From: Protonemura montana
Lineage: Eukaryota > Arthropoda > Insecta > Plecoptera > Nemouridae
Length of the DNA stretch: 64,000 nucleotides
NCBI GenBank assembly: GCA_947568835.1
Contig: OX387603.1
Coordinates: forward strand, 1,786,201-1,850,200
Direction: 5' to 3'
Translations under genes and position numbers: made by a program
Shown: positions 21,234 to 32,700 of the stretch, in pieces
How positions within the stretch are numbered: the first letter of the stretch is position 1
Layout: every line of letters begins with the position of its first letter
Notes under the pieces: model-generated
Database searches by the model: none
What the model was told of the DNA's origin: nothing
The model's input: the letters and a program-made list of their open reading frames with translations, nothing else

Positions 21234-24200
21234 TGGTAGCGCACTGCGAGTAGGTACGTACGGGTCGCGATAAGAGAATTGAAAATAAGTCGCGACTTCG
21301 TTTCATAAAACAATCGAGAAAGTTGCTGCGACTGAAAATTATCAGCAAGGAAATAGAAAAAAAAAAATGAACTGTAAATAAGTTGCGTTGGTGAATTAAT
21401 CACTTAATTAATTCTGCTTTCACCACAAACAAGTGAAGATAAGATGATAACAAAACAAAGCTGGCTTAGCCACAGTGTCACGGTTTGCCATGCAGTGCTC
21501 GGAAGAATGCAAATTACTGCACTGAAGAAAATGCATTCATAGCGACAATTGTTTTAACATTTTTACACTGGCTTTGTATGAGAACATAATTTGTAATATA
21601 AATATATATGATTTTTTTTTAATTAGATACCAAATTGGCCAACTATTTGCCTAGTGATGAAGTGGTCAATGCACACGGGTGTACGCAGTAGTATTATTAT
21701 TAATATCATTAATAACAAATTGTAATTAAAATACCAGTAAGCTAGACCTTAATGGTCAACCAGATATTTGGATAGTTGTCGATTTTTAAAGAAATTGATT
21801 TTCCTCCTCCATAGCCTTGTCTTGTACCCACCTTATTGCTCAGAGGTAATCCACTGCGACTAAAACGCCAAGTTAACCTCGAGGTCTGACCGGTGAGTTA
21901 CAGAAACACCCAAAGAGGACAGCGAAGTTGGTCCTATTCACAACGTCAACATATCGAAAAAAACCACCGAAGTTTTCCACCACGACAGCTTTATTGGTGT
22001 TCAGTAGAATTCACACGAAAGAATCAGTCTGCACCGGGAAGATACGATTTTAATGAATCCTACAGAAAGCGGCGGGCGGACCGACGGTGGAATTGAACTG
22101 GATTGAATATTATCGACAACGAGCTGGCTGGCTCGCAGGAGGTTTCGATACAATGGATACCACCTGACTGCACAATGAACTGAACTTCATGTAAACAAAC
22201 GCGGTATAGGTACTGAGAGTCGTCGGGGGCTCAGTACAATGATAACAAATAATTGCATCTGCCTCGGCTGTCTGCCTCGGCCCATGCTCTAAACATCGGT
22301 ACAGTCTGTACCTATATTGTACCAGACAGCAAGGTATGGGTATGTTTACTTGTATAGGGGGAAACGGCGAGGTCCAGGCATCTTGTTGATTGAATAGGCG
22401 AGTCAGGGCGCGTTATTATTTTGCTAACCGTTTTGAATTTGTGAAATCTAATTGAAATGGATAAAGTATTTGATCCTATCTCCCCGTCAGGTACACAGGT
22501 ACACAATTCGGCGAGACGATTCGAACGAAAGAGTTAGAACAAATGTAAAAAGCAGACACAATTCTGATGGTTGGGTGCATGTGACCTTTATCCCCTTTCG
22601 GGAACCTGTCGAGTGTGGAATGCGCAACAGGGTTTTCACTCAGTGGTTACAAAATGTTACAAAATGTAGCTCTTTTATCTGGATTTCCTGCTTACCGCCA
22701 AATGTAACATTTCTAAACCCATTGAGCGCACCTTTTGACCACAAAGTGAGATAATTTAGAGATGAAAAGTTTGAAAACAAATTGAAACCACCTGCTTGTT
22801 GCTATCGATATGAACTCCGTGCTCGTGGGGTAATGTTTTTTTTGTGTGCTGGCTATGACTGTACTTGGCCCGCATGTGCTGCGCCATCTGTTGCGGGTCT
22901 AGCTCGGATGGTTGAATTCCCTGTCGAGGCGATCGGTGGAAAGCAAACGATAACGTAGAGGGACAATACCTTCGCAGGTGAATTGATAATAAAACCAGGC
23001 ATCGATGAGAATTATATTTATATCCGAATGATACGTCACTGGCGTCGAGTCGATATCGGTTCGACGTTCTTTTGTTTCATTCGCTGTCGCCATAGACCGA
23101 GTTTATACGAGCGAAGGCTCAAATACTTGCAACCGAATTTTATACCCTATAATTATAAGTATATTTTATATTCATATATTATCCAAAACCATGTATCCAT
23201 TTATGTACCTGCATAATCAATGTTTAAACAATCTTCTTTTGTAATAAACTACTACTACTACTACTACTACATACGAGAAAATAGCATGTGCACTCAGTAT
23301 TAGCATCTCAGTGCTTATCTCATTGCACTGGTGGCTTTTAAGGGTATTTAAACAAGTTTATGAAATGCAAATGCATGCCTACATGTGCGTGTACTGGGTA
23401 TGTACTGTTCGGGAGCGGTCAAATTGTTACGAAACAGGCGGATTTGAAAATCTTCGACAGCAGGATGGGTTTTGGAAGTTCTACGTTTACAAATGTTGGT
23501 AGCCCCGTTTGAAGTGATGGTCCCGCGGGTCTGAATCCCTTCCGAGAGGTCAAGGTTGACCACGAGTCAAGGATTTTTCTCGATGAATCCCGCTTGCTGA
23601 TTAAATCTCTATTTCGTTCGGTGTTTTCTTTACTCCCATCTTCAAACTCTCACTGCATTGGTAGCCCAAAGGCACCACGTCATTTAATATCGATAGAAAT
23701 TAAAGTACTTGGTAATTGTTATAATGTATAGTGGTTCTTTTGTTATCGGAAAATTGTCAGGACTGCTCTTACCCTTGATAAACTATCAGTAACAAGTTAC
23801 GAAACATTGGGAAATTTAGTTGTTCTTCGCTTAGCATTCAAAACCCAGTTGAAATAGTTTTTGTTAAAACTAGTGCTAAGTTTAGATAAAGTAGACATGA
23901 GTCTATAAACTATCAAAATTACAGTACGATACCTACACTATAAACGCATTTCCAATAGCATAACAAATCATCGAATAGCAGCAATACAAGAACAAAATAT
24001 GTAATTCTTACCATCTGAAGACTCGCACAATAATGGCCTCCGTCGCCAACCCCTGGCAGCTTTGTCGGCGTTCATCAAATATTCACCCACACCACCAACC
24101 ACTCGATCTAGGCTGCACTGTTAATTACTTTTCAGTTATTTCTCGCCGGTCACAACGCTGTACTAGCCCTGGATTTAAATGTAGTCTTGAAAAGTGAATC

Positions 24201-26669
24201 TCGCCAGCAACTACGAAGCAAATCCAATGTGCTCTAACCGAAGAACTGAGCCGGACTGACAGGGTTTTGTTGTATCCGATATCTATGCGGGAAATGTTAG
24301 CAAGCCAGTGCTAGCCCCAGTATTACATATGTTCAACTCTTCAAAATCAGTAACTAACCATTATAAACAATACCTAGAAGTATCCTTGTGAACTCCACGA
24401 AGGGTAGCGGTAGGTACGCGAAGAGAGCACCCGAGCTAGACGACAACAGTAGACCGCTGATACCGAGCAACTAACCTCAACGTGCACGTGGTGGTTGACC
24501 ACTTGCCAAGGTCGCGACCTCCTACCTTGCCGGCTATACAGTCTAATGTCATCTTTCATGACTAGATGAATTCCAGAGTAACCTTCCTACTTCAGTCAAA
24601 AGAACCATAACAGGCAAACACACCGAGTAAATGCTTTCCTCCAATTCAATCAGATATATCCTTAATATGGAAGATCTGAAATAATAACGAGAGAATTCGA
24701 ATGATTGTTAGATGAGCAAACCACACAAATTTATTTTGCAAATTAATTCAAGCATGTGCATCTTACCTGTAGTAAGGTGGTGGGTAGTCATAATTTTTGT
24801 TTGATTTTTCTGTCTTGAAATATTAAAGACCCAGAGATATTATGTTGGACAGAGGATATCACGTCGAAGAAAAATGGAGGGGAAATAACGCAGTCAAGTT
24901 TTCAATTGTTTCAGTAACTCTGACGTAATACATCTGATTTATTTTGTTTTATTGCGATGTTTATTCGAATATGAAAGACCTAATTATATTAGTTTTCATA
25001 ATATCAAACTATACGAAAAGAGATTGATTGACTCGACATTAACATTCATAATTGGCTAGAGGACATTTTCCAGCGTAGAAATTGAAATCCGCAACTACCA
25101 TTTAGCGTTGGTAAATTCGATGAAATCACGTGTCTAGGGCCGTTATGTACACTTTTCGAAGTCCACTTTACATTTTCAGACTATCTTATGGAGTCTAAGC
25201 ATCTGGACTGCTGCAGAACGAACTACAAACTTATTCGGCATTATTAGTTCCCAATTTACGCACTTCTAAATTGCACTTTCCTAAAATCAATCCACTTTTG
25301 ACGGCCTACTTTCATTTTCGGTACGCTGCATCGCTGTTAACTTTGAAAACGTTATATCTACCACAGTACTTTGCTTCAAAACAAATCTTTCAGATTTCTA
25401 CTACAGTTTTTAACTATTAATCTCATAAATTAGCAGAAATCTGAATGGCTAACTTACCCAATGTCGCAAATTTCATTGTTCGTTCAAAGGCAAGGTGCCT
25501 GAAATGCAGCTTGCTGTTCTCAATTGAAAGTACCACAACTTAAAGGGCATTTTCTAAAGGTCCCTGCAGATTTATCAGCTGTCACTGTCAGTTCAAGAAA
25601 TGTAAGTTGAGGATGGCAACCAACAATTGCTGGAATGTAGGCAGCAGGTGTAACCTGTTGATATTGCTACTACTGCACGCAGAAACCTACATTTGCCATG
25701 TAATTGTCGCGTTCAAATTTACAATTTTTCTTTGACAACACTACGTTTGATCATATCCTGTCATTTCATTTCATTTTGCCTTTCATATGAAGACCATATG
25801 GTACTTAACAGAGTAAAGCTAATCGTAATTGAAAACACAGCAAGAATCATTTTAGTCACCCACCTTTACCAAGTATTTGTAAGAACTCATCATTGGTGCA
25901 GCTTACTTTCCATCTTCAGTTGTAACTTGCTATCTTTCTGACGTGTCTTGCTCTTCTTGCAACAATTCAACGGTTGCCTGCAGTTAAATATTACTCTCAC
26001 AAAGAACTACTATGTACAAATATTTACAAATCAAAAACCACAAAAAACAAAACAGCTCGACTTGTTCTAAAACAAGCTGGCAATCACTTCGCGTGGAAAA
26101 TCAAGTCTCTTCGAAATTGTCTTAGCAAAAAGCTTCGATATACATGTATAGAAATAACAACGGCTTCAATTCGTGAAGCTAAAAAACAAATTCGACAATC
26201 TGAAACGTTCACTGTCCACTTGACTCTCAATAAACGCTTAACAAAATAAACGAATACACATCGCCGTAGCGATGGTCCCTTTCAAAAATCAAAAAATCTG
26301 CGATCTTTGGCTATTTTGTTACGCTGACAATAGGTTTTGCTTCGTCTTTTCCAAAAGTTTTGCTGTTCCACTAAGATAAGTCTAGTTTTGTAACTGCATT
26401 GCTCTTGAAAAACAAATTTGTGGCCATTGCCGACATGGCCCATCAAAATGTCTAGCAAAATCATTGTTTGACGTGTTAGCCAGAGCACTTAACCAACAAT
26501 AAGGAACAGCATCTAACATTTGGGACGAGCAAACCTAACGATAACTGATGATATACCCGTTATTTGACAACATTTTGCGGTGACTCGACTGCCTGGCTGG
26601 GCCAGGTTACGAGAAGCCTTTAAAACAAACTAGACGATGGCTGGAACAAAGTGGTAGGTGGACGGCCTA
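21234..26669. other. Long gene-poor interval between the TBC1D30-like and WD40 genes
   Basis: About 5.4 kb with no recognised exon. Contents: a (CTA)n microsatellite at about 23247-23270 following taataaa, which may be the tail of another non-LTR element; a copy of the family A repeat at about 23700-23905 (ggtaattgttataatgtata ... aaaactagtgctaagtttag); otherwise AT-rich sequence with short spurious frames. The WD40 gene's 3' UTR presumably occupies the right end. Confidence 0.5.
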
Positions 26670-26761
26670 TCACGTGAGCTCGCTGTATTCTGTCCAGCCG
26701 TGGTTCGGAGCTCCCAGGCGCAAGACGCCCACCGAACGATCCTTCGAAGCTGTGATAATGT
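26670..26761 (-). CDS. WD40 gene, exon 7 (C-terminal)
   Basis: 92 bp; acceptor GATCGCAG|AC, stop TGA at 26672-26670. Encodes IITASKDRSVGVLRLGAPNH then GWTEYSELT. Its in-frame join to exon 6 across 2.8 kb of intron completes the last blade. Confidence 0.83.
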
Positions 26762-29700
26762 CTGCGATCGAGTCAAGGAATTGTTGAAATTGCTGACGCA
26801 ATGCACAAAATATTTTTAAATTAGGAACACAAATGCCCTCTCAAAAATGTATGGCCAAATGGTTTTTATTTCTGGTTCTACTCCTTGGAGATCTGTCATT
26901 CTCATCAAATGCACTAAAATCTTCTCAAAAAGCAGGTGTCCAATTAGCTGCTTGATTTGCTGCTTGGTGCTATGGTGGTGCTGGTTGGCACGGTGCTACT
27001 GACAGTAATACCAGGGTCACTGCTTGGTGCTATGGTGGTGCTAGTTAGTACGGTGCTACTGACAGTAATACCAGGGTCACTGCTTGGTGCTATGGTGGTG
27101 CTAGTTAACACGGTGCTACTGACAGTAATACCAGGGTTACTGCTTGGTGCTATGGTGGTGCTAGTTAGCACGGTGCTACTGACAGTAATACCAGGGTCAC
27201 TGCTTGGTGCTATGGTGGTGCTAGTTAGCACGGTGCTACTGATAGTAATACCAGGGTCACTGCTTGGTGCTATGGTGGTGCTAGTTAGCACAGTGCTACT
27301 GACAGTAATACCAGGGTCACTGCTTGGTGCTATGATGGTGCTAGTTAGCACGGTGCTACTGACAGTAATACCAGGGTCACTGCTTGGTGCTATGATGGTG
27401 CTAGTTAGCACGGTGCTACTGACAGTAATACCAGGGTTACTGCTTGGTGCTATGGTGGTGCTAGTTAGCACGGTGCTACTGACAGTAATACCAGGGTTAC
27501 TGCTTGGTGCTATGGTGGTGCTAGTTAGCACGGTGCTACTGACAGTAATACCAGGGTCACTGCTTGGTGCTATAGTGGTGCTAGTTAGCACGGTGCTACT
27601 GACAGTAATACCAGGGCTACTGCTTGGTGCTATGGTGGTGCTAGTTAGCACGGTGCTACTGACAGTAATACCAGGGTCACTGCTTGGTGCTATGGTGGTG
27701 CTAGTTAGCACGGTGCTACTGACAGTAATACCAGGGTCACTGCTTGGTGCTATGGTGGTGCTAGTTAGCACGGTGCTACTGACAGTAATACCAGGGTTAC
27801 TGCTTGGTGCTATGGTGGTGCTAGTTAGCACGGTGCTACTGACAGTAATACCAGGGTCACTGCTTGGTGCTATGGTGGTGCTAGTTAGCACGGTGCTACT
27901 GACAGTAATACCAGGGTCACTGCTTGGTGCTATGGTGGTGCTAGTTAGCACGGTGCTACTGACAGTAATACCAGGGTCACTGCTTGGTGCTATAGTGGTG
28001 CTAGTTAGCACGGTGCTACTGACAGTAATACCAGGGCTACTGCTTGGTGCTATGGTGGTGCTAGTTAGCACGGTGCTACTGACAGTAATACCAGGGTTAC
28101 TGCTTGGTGCTATGGTGGTGCTAGTTAGCACGGTGCTACTGACAGTAATACCAGGGTTACTGCTTGGTGCTATGGTGGTGCTAGTTAGCACGGTGCTACT
28201 GACAGTAATACCAGGGTCACTGCTTGGTGCTATGGTGGTGCTAGTTAGCACGGTGCTACTGACAGCAATACCAGGGTCACTGCTTGGTGCTATGGTGGTG
28301 CTAGTAAGCACGGTGCTACTGACAGTAATACCAGGGTCACTGCTTGGTGCTATGGTGGTGCTAGTTAGCACGGTGCTACTGACAGTAATACCAGGGTCAC
28401 TGCTTGGTGCTATGGTGGTGCTAGTTAGCACGGTGCTACTGACAGTAATACCAGGGTTACTGCTTGGTGCTATGGTGGTGCTAGTTAGCACGGTGCTACT
28501 GACAGTAATACCAGGGCTACTGCTTGGTGCTATGATGGTGCTAGTTAGCACGGTGCTACTGACAGTAATACCAGGGTCACTGCTTGGTGCTATGGTGGTG
28601 CTAGTTAGTACGGTGCTACTGACAGTAATACCAGGGTCACTGCTTGGTGCTATGGTGGTGCTAGTTAGCACAGTGCTACTGACAGTAATACCAGGGCTAC
28701 TGCTTGGTGCTATGGTGGTGCTGGTCAGCACGGTGCTACTGACAGTAATACCAGGGTCACTGCTTGGTGCTATGGTGGTGCTAGTTAGCACGGTGCTACT
28801 GACAGTAATACCAGGGTCACTGCTTGGTGCTATGGTGGTGCTAGTTAGCACGGTGCTACTGACAGTAATACCAGGGTTACTGCTTGGTGCTATGGTGGTG
28901 CTAGTTAGCACGGTGCTACTGACAGTAATACCCGGGTCACTGCTTGGTGCTATGGTGGTGCTAGTTAGCACGGTGCTACTGACAGTAATACCAGGGTCAC
29001 TGCTTGGTGCTATGGTGGTGCTAGTTAGCACGGTGCTACTGACAGTAATACCAGGGTCACTGCTTGGTGCTATGGTGGTGCTAGTTAGCACGTTGCTACT
29101 GACAGTAATACCAGGGTCACTGCTTGGTGCTATGGTGGTGCTAGTTAGCACGGTGCTACTGACAGTAATACCAGGGTCACTGCTTGGTGCTATGGTGGTG
29201 CTAGTTAGCACGTTGCTACTGACAGTAATACCAGGGTCACTGCTTGGTGCTATGGTGGTGCTAGTTAGTACGTTGCTACTGACAGTAATACCAGGGTCAC
29301 TGCTTGGTGCTATGGTGGTGCTAGTTAGCACGGTGCTACTGACAGTAATACCAGGGTTACTGCTTGATGCTATGGTGGTGCTAGTTAGCACGGTGCTACT
29401 GACAGTAATACCAGGGTCACTGCTTGGTGCTATGGTGGTGCTAGTTGGCACGGTGCTACTGACAGTAATACCAGGGTCACTGCTTGGTGCTATGGTGGTG
29501 CTAGTTAGCACGTTGCTACTGACAGTAATACCAGGGCTATGAATCACCGCTCTACTCTGTTCTATGAAGGATACACTCGTCGTATGGTGAGATGTCTATA
29601 TCTTGGATGTCGGCTTTGTGTCTGTAGACGTCCCCGAGGTACTTGTGATGATCGGGGTAGCGACGGTAGCGCCGCACTACGCCGCCGTCGCACACGCTGA

Positions 29701-32700
29701 ACAGCTGGCTCCCGTTGGACGTGTACCTATTACGGGACAGAGACACTTAAGTACGAGAGAACAAGAGTGGCATCGACAGCCAGAGCTAGGTTAGCTAGGT
29801 TTAGAAACGGCAAAATTTTGAGTAAATGGGAAAGAAATTTTGACAGAGTTGCGATAGGCAGATTTAGCAAAGACCGAACTGTGTTGGAAATATCGGTTTA
29901 CATGAGATTACTGAAGTTTAGTAACACTGGGCTTGGTCAGGTATTGGTTGGGTGACCATCATACACATGACCAGTTCTGTTCGGCAGAGAGGTTGGAGGG
30001 ATGAAAGTTAAGCAACACTGCGCTGGGTCAGGTATTGGATGGGTGACCATCATACACATGACCAGTTCTGTTTGGGAGAGAGGTTAGAGGGATGAAAGTT
30101 AAGCAACACTGCGCTTGGTCAGGTATTGGATGGGTGACCATCATACACATGACCAGTTCTGTTCGGGAGAGAGGTTGGAGGGATGAAAGTTAAGCAACAC
30201 TGCGCTGGATCAGGTATTGGATGGGTGACCATCATACACATGACCAGTTCTGTTTGGGAGAGAGGTTAGAGGGATGAAAGTTAAGCAACACTGCGCTTGG
30301 TCAGGTATTGGATGGGTGACCATCATACACATGACCAGTTCTGTTCGGGAGAGAGGTTGGAGGGATGAAAGTTAAGCAACACTGTGCTGGGTCAGGTATT
30401 GGATGGGTGACCATCATATACATGACCAGTTCTGTTCGGGTGAGAGGTTGGAGGGATGAAAGTTAAGCAACACTGCGCTGGGTCAGGTATTGGATGGGTG
30501 ACCATCATACACATGACCAGTTCTGTTCGGGAGAGAGGTTGGAGGGATGAAAGTTAAGCAACACTGCGCTGAGTCAGGTATTGGATGGGTGACCATCATA
30601 CACATGACCAGTTCTGTTCGGGAGAGAGGTTGGAAGGATGAAAGTTAAGCAACACTGCGCTGGGTCAGGTATTGGATGGGTGACTCCCTAATAGACTAGG
30701 TTAGGTCCATCATTATTCACCGATGCCATAAGGCCAGTGCCACATGGCCGGTTATCAAAACATTGCGTCATTACACCCCAATAATCGATCAAACAGACTT
30801 ATTCATTTTTTTTCAACTCGATGGCTGATTTTTTAGAGACCGTTTCTATCTTGCTTGGTCGACATTTGAAGGACTTTTTAGAACTAGTTTGTTAAGATTT
30901 TAATGAGAATACTGCGTTATATACACAAAAAAATAAAAGGAAAATTGAAATTTTAACTGGCGATTATAAAGACATATAAAATAAATTGTATTTCACTGCC
31001 GCTAATGTTTTGTCTCTGCCAGGTGGATGGTGTCACCTACTTTAGCTTCCAGACTTGCATGTCCCGCTGCTCCTTCAGATGTTCCTGGATTCCTGCGTCT
31101 GGAACGTACGACGAGATCGTGTCTCCACCGCTCATGATCACGCCTGGAACATCGGAGCAAAAGTTCGGTCGCAGATTGCAAAGTTGGGTTCCAAGCTCTC
31201 GGCGTTTCAATCATCTGTCATCGGATTACATAACCTTACGCTTAGCTCGTTGCATCGATATATATTTTGTGAATACTTTTCAATTTTTGAGACGGTTATA
31301 ATGTTGTTAGTAATAAAATGCCCCGCGCATTGCAAGCGTTTGCAATTTAAATCAGATTTGATCCTAACACAAGTGTAGCTTGTGTGGGATTTTTCACAAC
31401 TTCATTTTTGTTTTCTTTCCATGAACCTTAACTGTACTATGTGTATATAATTGTCAAAAATTTTAAAGAATAAATAAATAAAATTATAAAATAATAAAGC
31501 AGAAAGCCCACCGGCGCTTTCGTGCTATGCAGGAAGAGTCTCGGCCGTGCCACTGAGGTTAAAATGCTACATAACAAGTATAACCATGGCAACCGCTATA
31601 GAAGACCAGTGTTGACAACTTACTGCAGAAGCCGGTGTGATCGTCGAGGTTGAACGGTTCAGGGGTTGGACAGACTGTGTTCACGTGGTGCCCGGCGTGG
31701 AACGAGTGAAGAACGCGACCGTCGAGCGTAGAGACTTTGACAGTCCCGTCGCTGCCCGCAGTCAAGATGCTACCCGTTGCTCCTCCGGCCCACGGCCACG
31801 ACGGATGCATGAACGTGAGGTCACGGATCACAGAGTTGTGGAGCTGTCGGGTTAGGTTAATGCACGGTCTTAGATTTGCATTTTATTTCAAACTGATTTG
31901 TACATTTTGTAAAACTCTTAACATTCTTCAAAGCCCTGTTTCTGTAACGCCAATCCCTTTCGTTCCCAATTCCTTTCCCATTAACTTTTAATCACGAGTA
32001 TTTTTACCTCCAAACTATGCTATGCTCAATCTGGAGAGAGATAGGGGAGATTCTCCGCGAGTCTACCTACATTGGTTGAAACTACCACATACGGTAGATC
32101 CAAACGATCCAACCAAGAACCGAAGTTGGGAAGTTAACCCTAGTGGCAGACGAAACACGGCTGTGGAACGAACTCCCTGCCTTGGTCATATATCGTCAAC
32201 ATATCGCCCCAACTCAAGCAAATTTAATCACAGCTTAACCTTGCAGTGGTTGACTTCGAATTAGATTCTGCAGAAATCGCTCCACGTTTTATCAAACATC
32301 AAGCCGATGTGACGATCTGCCCTCGTCACGTCCCCCTTCCCCAAGAACGCAAAGGAATTTAGACGCCGGTTGAAGGAAAACCAAAGACGGAACAATCCGA
32401 AAGACTAGTCCTGTAAATAACGTAGCTAACTTCAAATAACTTGGCTAACTTCACTGTATTACTAAATTAAATTTAATGTAACACTAACCGTACACCATAC
32501 AACCGGCGATCATGATTTAACAGAAATGTACTTTCCTATTACTCTAAGAACTTGCATTAGAACATGTACCAAGCCTAAGTATGAGAATAAATTAATAATA
32601 ATAATAATCTTTCCCCCGTCTTTAGATAGCGTTTCGGTGGCGGGTTTTGATGGACTTTTGATACGCATGCAGATACAAATAATTGTGGTCTTTCTTTCAG

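Noticed and set aside
26944-29547. 867- and 861-codon frames as a mucin or membrane protein gene
   Set aside because: They consist only of the 60-bp repeat, lie within an intron whose flanking exons join in phase, and unit differences do not look constrained. Kept as a question in the findings.
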